A DNA stretch of 20,376 nucleotides from an uncultured Veillonella sp. (GCA_900556785.1 USQK01000028.1:1-20376), one strand, 5' to 3'; numbered from the stretch's first letter, positions 6,537-15,601 are shown. Notes: generated by a model not told the origin, from the letters alone. Translations and numbers: made by a program.

Positions 6537-7877
6537 ATGGACATTTATGTAATTATGCAAGTTATTATTTTATTTGGTGCCATCTTCCTCGGCGTTCGTC
6601 TAGGTGGTATGGGCATCGGTTACGCTGGCGGCCTTGGTGTAGTGTTGTTAAGCCTCGGCATGGGGATGTTCCCAGGGCAGATTCCTTGGGATGTAATCCT
6701 CATCATCATGTCTGCTATCGCTGCTATTTGTGCTTTACAACTCGCTGGCGGTCTCGATTATTTGGTGCGTATTGCAGAAGGTATTTTGCGTAAAAATCCT
6801 AAGCATATCAACTACTTAGCACCAACAGTTACGTATTTCTTAACGCTATTGGCTGGTACAGGTCATACAGCATTTTCTATGATTCCTGTAATTGTAGAGG
6901 TGGCAAAAAGTGAAAATATTAAGCCATCTGTACCATTATCCATTGCCGTTGTAGCAAGCCAAATTGGTATTACAGCGAGCCCAGTATCCGCAGCAGTTGT
7001 TGCTATGAGTGGTTTCCTTGAACCATATGGGGTTAACTATCCAACATTGCTTGCCATCTGCATTTCTACAACATTCGTAGCGGTTATGATTACGGCATTT
7101 ATCATGTCTACCTTCGCGAATAATGATTTGTCTTCCGATCCAGTTTACCAAGAACGTCTGGCAGCAGGTCATGTGGCTCCACCTCGTGAAAAGAGTGCTG
7201 ATTTCCACTTGAAACCAGGTGCGAAAACTTCTGTATTGATTTTCTTGATTGGTATTATTTGTATCGTATTCTATGCAACTGCCATCTCCAAGAACATTGG
7301 TCTTATTAAACCTGTTATTTTTGGTCGAAATGATGCCATCGTTGGTTTCATGATGGTAATTGCAGCGGCTATTACATTCTTCTGTAAAATTGATACAGCA
7401 CAACTTGTTAATACAAGCACATTTAAATCCGGTTTATCCGCATGTGTCTGCGTACTAGGCGTAGCATGGTTGGGCGATACTTTTGTAAAAGGTCATATTC
7501 CTGAAATTAAAGCTCTTGCATCTAGCTTGGTAACAGCATATCCATTCCTATTAGCTGTAGCATTCTTCTTTGCTAGTACATTGTTGTATAGCCAAGCGGC
7601 GACTACACAAGCATTGGTACCAGCTGTAATTCTAGCTCTCGGTATTACTCCAGAAAACCCAGGATCCGTATACATTATTATCGCATCCTTCGCAGCCGTA
7701 TCTGCACTTTTTGTATTGCCTACATACCCAACACTCTTGGGGGCTGTACAAATGGACGATACCGGCTCAACACGAATCGGTAAGCTTGTATTTAACCATC
7801 CGTTCTTTATCCCTGGCGTACTTGCCATCGCTATTTCAGTAGCACTTGGCTTTGTAGTAGCTCCATTGATGTTGTAA
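6537..7877 (+). CDS. dcuA: Anaerobic C4-dicarboxylate transporter DcuA
   Basis: A 446-residue inner-membrane carrier for fumarate, malate, aspartate and succinate under anaerobic conditions, usually an exchanger. Many stretches match the DcuA branch closely: FLGVRLGGMGIGYAGGLGV near the start, the ALQLAGGLDYLVRIAE segment, VTYFLTLLAGTGH, ITASPVSAAVVAMSG, then CVCVLGVAWLGDTFV, LLYSQAATTQALVP and PTYPTLLGAVQMDDTG. These resemble DcuA more than DcuB. The ATG at 6537 is chosen because AAAGGAGGT lies directly upstream (6522-6530). It is flanked by terminators on both sides, so it is monocistronic. In a Veillonella-like anaerobe it would serve fumarate uptake and succinate or aspartate exchange (inference). 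Confidence 0.93.
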   Translation: MDIYVIMQVIILFGAIFLGVRLGGMGIGYAGGLGVVLLSLGMGMFPGQIPWDVILIIMSAIAAICALQLAGGLDYLVRIAEGILRKNPKHINYLAPTVTYFLTLLAGTGHTAFSMIPVIVEVAKSENIKPSVPLSIAVVASQIGITASPVSAAVVAMSGFLEPYGVNYPTLLAICISTTFVAVMITAFIMSTFANNDLSSDPVYQERLAAGHVAPPREKSADFHLKPGAKTSVLIFLIGIICIVFYATAISKNIGLIKPVIFGRNDAIVGFMMVIAAAITFFCKIDTAQLVNTSTFKSGLSACVCVLGVAWLGDTFVKGHIPEIKALASSLVTAYPFLLAVAFFFASTLLYSQAATTQALVPAVILALGITPENPGSVYIIIASFAAVSALFVLPTYPTLLGAVQMDDTGSTRIGKLVFNHPFFIPGVLAIAISVALGFVVAPLML

Positions 7878-7921
7878 TGGTGAAAGCTAATTAAGGCTAA
7901 TACAAAAGATAATAAAATTAC

Positions 7922-7955
7922 AAAAGGACGTAACTCTTAAAGTTACGTCCTTTTT
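7922..7955. terminator. Bidirectional terminator between dcuA and zur
   Basis: A perfect 14-bp stem, AAAAGGACGTAACT with AGTTACGTCCTTTT, and a five-base loop between two convergent genes. T tracts are present in both directions. Confidence 0.88.
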
Positions 7956-7979
7956 CTTGCATTTACTTATAGATTTTTA

Positions 7980-8387
7980 CTAGCCTTTATTCTTGCAGTT
8001 TTTACAGAGCCCCGCAATTTCTAGATGATGTTCTGTCACCGTAAAGCCTGCATCTGTTAGTTCCTGTGGCATTTCTACGACAGGACAGGTGTGAAGAGGA
8101 ATCATGGCCCCACATTTAGTACATACTGCATAGTGACGATGCGTATGAGGAGTTATCTCATAATATGCCATATCGCTGCCCATGAGTGTTGTACGGGTAA
8201 CAATATCTTTTGTTTCTAATAATTCAAGCGTACGGTAGATGGTAGACATCCATGTGGTGCTACCATCGCCTAATCGCTCTGCGATTTCCATAGCAGTAAT
8301 CGGTTTATCTGTAGTTGTTAATACTGACCAAATGGCTTCGCGCTGTTTGGTCTTTTTTATGCCTTCAGGCCAATTTGTTGTATTCAT
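7980..8387 (-). CDS. zur: Fur-family metalloregulator, probably zinc-sensing Zur
   Basis: A 135-residue Fur-family repressor. A winged-helix N-terminal half includes the recognition-helix pattern STIYRTLELLE (48-58). The C-terminal dimerisation half has an HTHRHYAVC metal-binding stretch (81-89). Two CxxC pairs, C89-x-x-C92 and C128-x-x-C131, should hold the structural zinc. A further Cys101 and His120/His121 could contribute to the sensing site. Position after znuC-znuB makes Zur more likely than Fur or PerR, but sequence alone does not settle the metal. The start at 8387 gives an AAGAG box upstream; the frame extends to a GTG at 8456 without a ribosome binding site. It ends just before a bidirectional terminator. 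Confidence 0.8.
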   Translation of the reverse strand: MNTTNWPEGIKKTKQREAIWSVLTTTDKPITAMEIAERLGDGSTTWMSTIYRTLELLETKDIVTRTTLMGSDMAYYEITPHTHRHYAVCTKCGAMIPLHTCPVVEMPQELTDAGFTVTEHHLEIAGLCKNCKNKG

Positions 8388-8463
8388 AACGCTCTTTTGA
8401 TTCTGTTTTAATACTAAATATGCTACACAAGTATAAGTAGATAATTTATTTTGCACAGGATAG

Positions 8464-8496
8464 CTGTCTTATTTTGCTAATAGAATAGCTATCTAT
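8464..8496 (-). other. Inverted repeat between znuB and zur
   Basis: GATAGCT and AGCTATC arms enclose AT-rich sequence in the spacer after the znuB stop. No T run follows on the minus strand, so it is unlikely to stop transcription. It may be an mRNA stability or processing hairpin in a znuC-znuB-zur transcript. Confidence 0.35.
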
Positions 8497-8516
8497 ATAT
8501 TGATGATTATCTTTGT

Positions 8517-9327
8517 TTACTTGCTAAATTGCATACGGCGTAGGATGGTTCTGATGTTTTTGATAACTAATACTACGAGTAGTATTGCAACCGATGTAAG
8601 AGATACAAAACCACCTGGAGCTACGTTGAGATAATAGGATCCGAATAGGCCGATGACCATGGCTAGCAAACTAAATCCAATAGAACAGAGTAATGTGGTC
8701 CTAAATCCTTTTTCTAATTGTAATGCCGATGCTACAGGTAAGGCAATCATAGCACTTAATACGAGAACGCCGACGATTTTAATAGAAATGGATACGGCTG
8801 CAGCCATTAAGATAGCAAAGATATAATTGATAAAATCAACCTTAACACCTGCTACGCGCGCGGCCTCTTCATCATAGGCGATGTAGAGGAGTGAGTTATA
8901 TAAGAAATATAAGGTTAAAACAGATAGAATAGTTAGGGCTGCAATGCTAATCATATCTGTAGTGTTTACGGTTAAGATGCTACCGAAGAAGAACACATTA
9001 GCATTAGCTTTCAACTTGCCTGAACTAATTAGCGTAATAGCGGTACCAATACTAAGTGACAAGATGATGGTTAGGATCAAATCGAGATGGTGGGAGAAGT
9101 ATTTTCGCAAGAACTCGATGAGGGCACCGCAGATAGCGGTAAAGATGAATGCTCCTAAGATAGGATTGGTATTTGTTAATAAGCCTAATGTAATACCTGC
9201 TAGCGATGCATGGCTCATGGTATCGCCAATCATACTAGAACGGCGTAGAACCATGAAAATACCGATGCATGGACAGAGTAGAGAAATGCAGATGGCTACG
9301 AAGAAGGCATTTTGCATGAAATCATAA

Positions 9328-9335
<8 letters not shown>
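8517..9335 (-). CDS. znuB: Zinc ABC transporter permease ZnuB
   Basis: A membrane permease of the ABC-3 family (ZnuB/TroC/MntB type) that works with ZnuC and ZnuA to import zinc. About 272 residues with seven to nine membrane segments. Family marks are CPCIGIFMVLRRSSMIGDTMSH near the N-terminus (with the conserved R-R-x-S-x-x-G-D-x-x-S-H run, SHASLAGI following), the AYDEEAARVAGVKVDFINY coupling region, and SIKIVGVLVLSAMIALPVA. The ATG at 9335 has AAGGAGGTG upstream, inside the znuC 3' end, and overlaps the znuC stop by eight bases. Translation is therefore probably coupled. Homologues carry manganese or iron, so zinc rests mainly on the neighbours. Confidence 0.88.
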
Positions 9336-10125
<790 letters not shown>

Positions 10126-10144
10126 ATAAAAACCACTTTTCTAA

Positions 10145-10172
10145 TTGACAAAATCTTGAGTAAGTTTATACT
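10145..10172 (+). promoter_or_regulatory. znuA promoter
   Basis: A perfect TTGACA (10145-10150) and TATACT (10167-10172) with a 16-base spacer, reading toward znuA. Its -10 box overlaps that of the opposing znuC promoter. Confidence 0.65.
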
Positions 10173-10193
10173 ATAACTATATTACAAATGCAA
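10165..10193 (-). promoter_or_regulatory. znuC promoter
   Basis: On the minus strand, TTGCAT (complement of 10188-10193) and TATAAA (complement of 10165-10170) are spaced by exactly 17 bases, about 40 bases before the znuC start. Confidence 0.6.
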
Positions 10194-10203
10194 CTGAGTC
10201 GCA
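10189..10203. promoter_or_regulatory. Candidate Zur operator between znuA and znuC
   Basis: TGCAACTGAGTCGCA is a 15-base near-palindrome: six of its seven base pairs match around a central G. It overlaps the znuC -35 box and lies just downstream of the znuA promoter, so a bound repressor could shut both. GCAACT is repeated again at 10207. The sequence differs from the Zur boxes I know from Bacillus or enterobacteria, so assignment to the local Fur-family protein is inference. Confidence 0.45.
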
Positions 10204-10272
10204 ACTGCAACTAAAGAATGGTTTATATTCTGTATAGGCATAGCGATCAGGATTTTACAAAGGAGGACTACG

Positions 10273-11187
10273 ATGATCAAGAAACTGATTTTGTTAGTTG
10301 TAGGTATTATGATGGCTGCTTTATTTGCAGGTTGTGGCAATGATGCACCGAATGCACAGAAGGAACAAGCAGGTAAAAAAATCCAAGTGGTAACAAGTTT
10401 TAATGCAATGGCTGAGTTTACAAAGGCTATTGGTGGTGACAAGGTAGAGGTATCTACTATTATACCAGATGGCGTAGAACCACATGATTTCGAGTTGAAG
10501 CCTGAAAATATGAAACAATTGGCAACAGCTCAAGTGTTTGTGTATAACGGTTTTGGTATGGAGCCTTGGGCAAAACAAGCTATCGAAGCAGCTAAGAATG
10601 ATAAACTCGTATCTGTTGTAGCTACTGAAGGCGTTGAAGCTATTAAAAATACTGATCCAGAAGAAATTAAAGAACATGGTGCAGAAGATCCTCATGCATG
10701 GTTATCTTTGAAAAATGCTAAAATTGAAGTGAAAAATATCAAGGATGCCCTTGTAAAAGTTGATCCAGCAAACAAGGATTATTATGAAAAGAATTATACT
10801 GAATACATTGCTAAATTAGATGCAATGATTAAAAAATATGAAGAGCAATTCGCCAAAGCTCCTCATAAAAACTTTGTTACAGGCCATGCAGCGTTTGCGT
10901 ACCTATGCCGTGACTTTGGTTTAGAACAAAATAGTGTGGAAGATGTATTTGCTGAAGGCGAACCTAATGCAGCACAATTGGCTAAACTCATCGAATACGC
11001 TAAAGAAAACCATATTACTACTATCTTTGCAGAAGAAATGGCTAGCCCAGAAGTATCCAAAACTTTGGCACAAGAAGTAGGGGCCAAGGTAGAAACTATT
11101 TACACTATCGAAAGTAACGAAGACAATAAAACATACTTAGAACGTATGGATGAAAACCTTACAAAAATTGCAGCATCTTTGAAATAA
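10273..11187 (+). CDS. znuA: Zinc-binding lipoprotein ZnuA (ABC transporter substrate-binding protein)
   Basis: Captures zinc outside the inner membrane and hands it to ZnuB. The 304-residue precursor has a lipoprotein signal peptide with lipobox LFAGC, Cys21 being the expected lipidation site. The cluster A-I fold is shown by VVTSFNAMAEF and IPDGVEPHDFE. Expected ligands are His71, His141 (DPHAW) and His205 (TGHAAFAYL), with an acidic residue at Glu254 or Glu255 (FAEE). The His-rich loop common in zinc-specific ZnuA proteins is nearly absent; only EHGAEDPH remains. Manganese is therefore not fully excluded, although the neighbours favour zinc. AAAGGAGG lies before the start. Divergent from znuC, transcribed alone and followed by a terminator. 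Confidence 0.88.
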   Translation: MIKKLILLVVGIMMAALFAGCGNDAPNAQKEQAGKKIQVVTSFNAMAEFTKAIGGDKVEVSTIIPDGVEPHDFELKPENMKQLATAQVFVYNGFGMEPWAKQAIEAAKNDKLVSVVATEGVEAIKNTDPEEIKEHGAEDPHAWLSLKNAKIEVKNIKDALVKVDPANKDYYEKNYTEYIAKLDAMIKKYEEQFAKAPHKNFVTGHAAFAYLCRDFGLEQNSVEDVFAEGEPNAAQLAKLIEYAKENHITTIFAEEMASPEVSKTLAQEVGAKVETIYTIESNEDNKTYLERMDENLTKIAASLK

Positions 11188-11195
11188 GATGAATG

Positions 11196-11223
11196 AAAAG
11201 CAGCCTTAAAAGGGCTGCTTTTT
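11196..11223 (+). terminator. Rho-independent terminator after znuA
   Basis: The arms AAAAGCAGCC and GGCTGCTTTT are followed by TTATTTT, directly after the znuA stop. Confidence 0.87.
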
Positions 11224-11309
11224 ATTTTGCATGCTATGTTAGTTTCAACTAAAGTTTAACGAATATAGTATAATATATATTACGAGATAAAATAAAAAGG
11301 AGGTCCAAC

Positions 11310-11915
11310 ATGGTTATCACTAATAGATTGGGGATTGCCGATTCCCCAACATTGGCTAGAGAAGAAGAACGAATAAGTAAAAAAGCGGCAACAACATTGT
11401 TTGAAAAAAACTTACTTAATGATATGCCTAGTGGTACGTGGACTACCTTGCAAAAAATACATACTATATTATTTCAAGATATATATGATTTTGCTGGTAC
11501 ATTGCGGACTGTGAATATTGCAAAAGGAAATTTCCGCTTTGTTCCTGTCATGTATCTTGCTGAAGCGGTTAAAACTATTGAAGATATGCCGCAATCTACC
11601 TTTGATGAAATTATAGAAAAATATGTAGAAATGAATGTAGCCCATCCTTTTAGAGAGGGGAATGGACGTAGTATGCGTTTGTGGCTTGATCATATGCTGT
11701 GTACAGAATTACTAAAGACTATAGACTGGAGTCAAGTTAATAAAGAGCAATATTTATCTGCTATGGAACGAAGTCCAGTAAATGATTTAGAAATTAAAAC
11801 TGTCCTAGCTAAGGCGCTTACAAGTGATATCAATAATCGAGAATTATTTATGAAAGGCCTTGACCATAGTTATTATTTTGAAGGCTATCAATTATTTAAG
11901 AGTGAGGATTTATAA
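11310..11915 (+). CDS. fic: Class III Fic protein (AMP transferase with C-terminal inhibitory helix)
   Basis: Fic enzymes usually transfer AMP from ATP to a hydroxyl of a target protein. The 201-residue protein holds the full active-site motif HPFREGNGR at residues 112-120, with catalytic His112. The flap is in KGNFRFVPVMYL, and YDFAGTLRTVNI is also typical. MERSPVNDLE and the C-terminal SYYFEG (Ser187 to Gly192) match the auto-inhibitory [S/T]xxxE[G/N] helix of class III Fic proteins such as the Neisseria meningitidis one, with Glu191 as the inhibitory residue. Some class III proteins modify DNA gyrase and topoisomerase IV; the target here is unknown. No separate antitoxin gene is needed or seen. 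A strong AAGGAGGT precedes it and TATAAT lies at 11269-11274. The next gene starts 11 bases on. Confidence 0.92.
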   Translation: MVITNRLGIADSPTLAREEERISKKAATTLFEKNLLNDMPSGTWTTLQKIHTILFQDIYDFAGTLRTVNIAKGNFRFVPVMYLAEAVKTIEDMPQSTFDEIIEKYVEMNVAHPFREGNGRSMRLWLDHMLCTELLKTIDWSQVNKEQYLSAMERSPVNDLEIKTVLAKALTSDINNRELFMKGLDHSYYFEGYQLFKSEDL

Positions 11916-11926
11916 GGTATAGTATT

Positions 11927-12496
11927 ATGAATGGTTTGTTTGGTCCTTATATAGAAAAATGGATGCATTTGATCACTATTAAGAATATGTTATTATTAGC
12001 TGTTATATCAGCAATCATAACTGACTTGGGGTTACATATATTATCGCTAATTTTCTCCAAAAGCCCATTTTTTAAAACATTTATTTGGGAAATTATAAGC
12101 CCCGTAGAGATTGAGGTAGTGCCTATCGTTGGATATGTACTTGGAATTGTAGCATTTGTTCTCGCATCTTCTGGTATTTTATATGGTATTTTCAAGATCT
12201 TTAAGGGGCAGGTTACATATAAGCAACTAGTAGCAGACTTACTTTTGAATACTTGTATTGCTGGTTGGATTCATTTAATTTTTGTGCTTTTTGCTGCACC
12301 TATTTATCTCTTATTAAACTTACAAATTCGAGGTGGGGCGGGCGGATTAAGTACGATAGAGCTCTTTAACGTCTTTGTTATGGCTCAGCTTATGTCTAAG
12401 CAATTTGGATTAAGTCCTTGGATCACTGGGATTTCCTTTTATATAGTATCTTTCATCTTTGGTGCTGGCGGTATTATGTTATTCATGACAACTTAA
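11927..12496 (+). CDS. Polytopic membrane protein, Yip1-like (uncertain), downstream of fic
   Basis: A 189-residue protein with about five hydrophobic segments, no signal peptide and no catalytic motif that I recognise. A central stretch, GILYGIFKIFKGQVTYKQLV followed by ADLLLNTCIAGW, resembles the soluble turn between the second and third helices of Yip1-family proteins and of the membrane proteins encoded downstream. It begins 11 bases after the fic stop with only a weak AAGGT box, so translation may depend on fic. A terminator follows at 12512, making fic and this gene a two-gene unit. Function unknown; a membrane partner or target of Fic is only a guess from the pairing. Confidence 0.6.
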   Translation: MNGLFGPYIEKWMHLITIKNMLLLAVISAIITDLGLHILSLIFSKSPFFKTFIWEIISPVEIEVVPIVGYVLGIVAFVLASSGILYGIFKIFKGQVTYKQLVADLLLNTCIAGWIHLIFVLFAAPIYLLLNLQIRGGAGGLSTIELFNVFVMAQLMSKQFGLSPWITGISFYIVSFIFGAGGIMLFMTT

Positions 12497-12511
12497 ATAC
12501 ATATGTAATTG

Positions 12512-12553
12512 AAAGGTTGGTAGATTCTGTTAAAGCAGCTGCCAACCTTTTTA
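12512..12553 (+). terminator. Terminator of the fic two-gene unit
   Basis: AAAGGTTGG (12512-12520) pairs with CCAACCTTT (12542-12550), followed by T-rich sequence. Confidence 0.8.
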
Positions 12554-12578
12554 TTTGCTAATTATAATGGTTAATCAA

Positions 12579-12606
12579 TTTAAAATAAATTTATATTTAT
12601 TTTAAA
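12579..12606. promoter_or_regulatory. 12-bp AT-only inverted repeat upstream of a Yip1-like gene
   Basis: TTTAAAATAAAT and ATTTATTTTAAA are perfect inverted arms around TTAT, about 60 bases before the start at 12664 and next to a TATTAT -10-like box (12611-12616). It may be an operator, or simply AT-rich promoter DNA. Confidence 0.35.
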
Positions 12607-12663
12607 TGTATATTATGGTAAAATGATAAAAATATGTGCTTTAGATGTTTTGGAGGGGAACAT

Positions 12664-13335
12664 ATGGAACGAAAATGGTATTTAGATTTTTGGGCTTTGA
12701 TTAGAGAGCCTTTTAAACGTGGCATTCCAGAGATTGTTGAATTTGGTACAATTCAACGCGGTTTTGCTGCAACGGTAGCCATGGTTGCGATAACTTTAGT
12801 ATTTTCTGCTATTACAGAGTTGCTATTGGCTTATGTATTTGGTGCTCATATAGTGAAACTGGGTAGTGTTATAGGCCGATTTGCTGGTCAAGGTGTAATG
12901 TCCTTAACGCTTGGTTTGATAGGTACGTTTTTTGTTTTAGCAATTTATTCTGTTATTTTTAGTCAGGTAGCTAATAAGCTTGGGGCCCATACTAATTACG
13001 AATCTGTTTTAAAAATCTGTTGGTATCAAAGTGCATATACTCAGTTTCTATCAATAATGATAGGACTCCTTGAGATTATGCTGGTTATCATAGCAAAGGG
13101 ATTAGGCTTTTATGAGGCATCATCAACGCTTGGATTAACCATATTTAATTATTTTTTCCAAATCGTCAATCTAGGCACTTTTATTTGGTTTTTGTGGGTC
13201 AGCTTATCACTTATGGGACGTCAAATTGAAAAGGGACGACTTGCGACTTTTGGTATTGGAATTTTGGCATCTTTAATTCCTGTGGCCTTTATTGGCATAT
13301 TGGTAGGCATGGTTATGCTTGCTACATCTAGATAA
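12664..13335 (+). CDS. Yip1-domain-like membrane protein, paralogue A
   Basis: A 223-residue polytopic protein. A short cytoplasmic N-terminus, WALIREPFKRGIPEIVEFGT, aligns well with the start of the protein at 14993 (LLVRSPKKGIDEIFWFGT), after which about five membrane segments follow. The Yip1 family has this layout: an N-terminal soluble part with R-P and G-I motifs and five helices. In bacteria its function is generally unknown. The ATG at 12664 is used because GGAGGGG lies just upstream; the longer frame from 12634 lacks this. Terminators lie on both sides, so it is transcribed alone. No enzymatic residues are apparent. Confidence 0.7.
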   Translation: MERKWYLDFWALIREPFKRGIPEIVEFGTIQRGFAATVAMVAITLVFSAITELLLAYVFGAHIVKLGSVIGRFAGQGVMSLTLGLIGTFFVLAIYSVIFSQVANKLGAHTNYESVLKICWYQSAYTQFLSIMIGLLEIMLVIIAKGLGFYEASSTLGLTIFNYFFQIVNLGTFIWFLWVSLSLMGRQIEKGRLATFGIGILASLIPVAFIGILVGMVMLATSR

Positions 13336-13356
13336 TTACATAGCATGAAAAATATG

Positions 13357-13385
13357 AAAGCAAGGTATGATTATACCTTGCTTTT
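13357..13385 (+). terminator. Terminator after Yip1-like paralogue A
   Basis: A perfect 12-bp stem, AAAGCAAGGTAT with ATACCTTGCTTT, a GATT loop and a short T run. Confidence 0.82.
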
Positions 13386-13515
13386 GTGCTATAATAATGA
13401 ACAGAGTATGAATTAAAAATAAAATTATTGTTAGAAATTCGTAATCTTGTGTTGTGTGCAGCATCATTCTATATGGAATGGTGCTATTCTTGTTGAGTAA
13501 AAGGTGGTGAGAGGT

Positions 13516-14199
13516 ATGATGGCAGGTTTAGTAGAGTTCGTTTATCGCTTATTAAACCCCATTGAAGAAAAACATCCGCGCATGTACCACTATGATGTTA
13601 CCTATGGTCAGCTTGTATGGATGCTGGTATTGTCCCTCATATGTTATCAATTTACCATCGTTGGTGAAAGCGTCTATTTAGACGCTATACGCGCATTTAT
13701 ACGTAATTCATCACTTTTGGTAAAGTGGCAATTGTTTTCACTTCCCGTAGGGCAGCATGAAATACAAGTCTTTTTTGAGCAGCTAAGTAAACCTCGTGAG
13801 TTTTGGAATGTAGGTCGTTTTACATGGGTGATTTTAAAAGCGGCGCTTATGTCTGGTATCTTGATAGGTTACGCTATGTTGCAAAAGCGTAAGTTTTACA
13901 TTCGCGGCGTAGTAACTGGTGTTTTACACATGATGGCCTTTGCTCAACTCGTAGTAGCTATGATCACTCTTACGGCAGGGATTATGTTGATCCTTACGTC
14001 CATACCAATTTTATTGCAAGCCATTATTGGGTTTTGCATGATTGTTTTATGCATTCTTAGTACTGTATTGCTACTACAGACCATGGGGCGTATAGCCGGA
14101 GCATGTATTAATGGCAGTTTTTATGAAGGACTAAGCATTATGTTAATCGCTATTTTAGCATCACTATTATGTGAAGTGCTATATACATTAACTCGATAA
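13516..14199 (+). CDS. Polytopic membrane protein of unknown function in the Yip1-like cluster
   Basis: About 227 residues. A charged N-terminal region (NPIEEKHPRMYHYDVTYGQ) is followed by a first helix, a long amphipathic or soluble insert (residues about 55-105, with REFWNVGRFTWVILKAALM at its end) and four more hydrophobic segments. It is less like Yip1 than its neighbours, but has the same size and topology. Possible starts are GTG 13504, ATG 13516 and ATG 13519; ATG 13516 is chosen for the AAAGGTGG box eight bases upstream. The next gene starts 15 bases after the stop, so the two form an operon. Confidence 0.6.
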   Translation: MMAGLVEFVYRLLNPIEEKHPRMYHYDVTYGQLVWMLVLSLICYQFTIVGESVYLDAIRAFIRNSSLLVKWQLFSLPVGQHEIQVFFEQLSKPREFWNVGRFTWVILKAALMSGILIGYAMLQKRKFYIRGVVTGVLHMMAFAQLVVAMITLTAGIMLILTSIPILLQAIIGFCMIVLCILSTVLLLQTMGRIAGACINGSFYEGLSIMLIAILASLLCEVLYTLTR

Positions 14200-14214
14200 T
14201 ATATGAGGAGTATT

Positions 14215-14844
14215 ATGACTTGGTATAAGGACATATTACATTTATTTACAAAATTGAGTGACAGATCCTTTCAAAATATTATTAGAAATGGAACCTATAC
14301 TCGAGCTATACTAAATCTTATAATGTCTACAATTGTATTATATGTGATGACCTATGCTTTGCCGTTCATAGTGAAAGCTGTGTCTCCCGCATTAGGAATA
14401 AAACGCATGACTGGTCTCACACATTTTGATCTGGTTAGTGCTTTGGCAAATGCATCATTTTTAATTTTTCAAATTATCATAGGTGCCTTTGTTATATGGC
14501 GATTACTAGTATTGCTAGGTGGTACTGGGACCTATAGGGGCGTGATGCGAAACTATATCTATGGCTTAGCTTATACGAATGCACTTCGTACCGTAGTATT
14601 AGTGTTGGTCCATATAGTGGGGCTCATATTATTTTATCTATCTATGCCGAAATATGTAGGGAATATGGCCTATCTTGTAACCATGTTTAGTCAGTATTAT
14701 GCTGTCTTTATTGGGGCCCAGCTCATGCGCCGCTATGTGGAACTAGGTATCGTAAAAACATATATTATTATGTTTATTGTGGCGTTGCTATCAGTGTCAG
14801 TATTGCCTCATTGGATCCGATTTGTACATACCCTAGTTAAATAA
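14215..14844 (+). CDS. Yip1-like membrane protein, paralogue B
   Basis: 209 residues with a short soluble N-terminus and about five helices. SFQNIIRNGTYTRAILNLI near the start, and VIWRLLVLLGGTGTYRGVMR between helices two and three, follow the Yip1 layout seen in neighbouring genes (aromatic-rich turn, Gly-Thr-Tyr). The ATG at 14215 is preferred over 14203 because GAGGAG (14205-14210) overlaps the earlier codon and sits close before the later one. It shares a transcript with the preceding gene and is closed by a terminator. Function unknown. Confidence 0.62.
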   Translation: MTWYKDILHLFTKLSDRSFQNIIRNGTYTRAILNLIMSTIVLYVMTYALPFIVKAVSPALGIKRMTGLTHFDLVSALANASFLIFQIIIGAFVIWRLLVLLGGTGTYRGVMRNYIYGLAYTNALRTVVLVLVHIVGLILFYLSMPKYVGNMAYLVTMFSQYYAVFIGAQLMRRYVELGIVKTYIIMFIVALLSVSVLPHWIRFVHTLVK

Positions 14845-14865
14845 TATAAGACTGTAATGTAGTAT

Positions 14866-14897
14866 AACCGCAAGATGAAAGTCTTGCGGTTTTTTTA
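14866..14897 (+). terminator. Terminator after Yip1-like paralogue B
   Basis: AACCGCAAGA pairs with TCTTGCGGTT around TGAAAG, followed by more T. Confidence 0.88.
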
Positions 14898-14992
14898 TCG
14901 TTTAATTTATATTAAAATTAATTATATATAATTTAAATTTGGAAATTTATGATATAATTAATTTTATAGTGTAGTTGAGAGCGGAGTTAGTT

Positions 14993-15601
14993 ATGGATAC
15001 GACATTTTTACGAGAAATATCCCTGCTGGTGCGTTCACCGAAGAAGGGGATCGATGAAATCTTCTGGTTTGGTACCTTAGAAAAGGGAATCAAAGCTGGC
15101 CTCGCCGGTTGGTGTGCTACCCATATTTTGGGATTTGCGTTAGGCATTATACTATTACCTTTGGCTATGACCTTTGGCGGTTTTTTATTTGGCTTTATAC
15201 CTGCCGTATATGGTATATTCTCTATATTACGAGAAATCATAGGTCTTGGAATCTATTGGTTTGTAGGTAGCTTTATACTTTGGAAATTATTGAGCGTTCT
15301 CTTAGAGCGTGAATTTGATTTCAAGCAAGTATTAATGGGCACTGCTTATGTGGAAGGCTATACCGGCGCACTGGGATTAGCATTAATTTTGGTATCTATT
15401 ATTTGCATTTATATTACGCCATTTTTGATGATCCTATTAGTTCCTTTAGCACTAGCCTATGTTTGTGCCGTTATCTATGTGGCGGTCATACTTTTATCTC
15501 GTCTTATGAAAGTAGAGCCTCTTACAGTAGGGGCTGTTTATGTGGTATTATTTATTATAAATCTCTTATATAACTGGATTATGCGCATACTATTTGCGTA
15601 A
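14993..15601 (+). CDS. Yip1-domain-like membrane protein, paralogue C
   Basis: 202 residues. The N-terminus, SLLVRSPKKGIDEIFWFGT with LEKGIKAGLAG, aligns with paralogue A at 12664. Five helices follow, with FILWKLLSVLLEREFDFKQV as the loop between helices two and three, like WRLLVLLGG in paralogue B. The ATG at 14993 has GGAG seven bases upstream; the frame can be opened earlier at a TTG (14975) without support. TATAAT at 14953-14958 and its own terminator make it an independent unit. The repeated appearance of this family in 3 kb suggests local duplication followed by divergence. Function unknown. Confidence 0.68.
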   Translation: MDTTFLREISLLVRSPKKGIDEIFWFGTLEKGIKAGLAGWCATHILGFALGIILLPLAMTFGGFLFGFIPAVYGIFSILREIIGLGIYWFVGSFILWKLLSVLLEREFDFKQVLMGTAYVEGYTGALGLALILVSIICIYITPFLMILLVPLALAYVCAVIYVAVILLSRLMKVEPLTVGAVYVVLFIINLLYNWIMRILFA

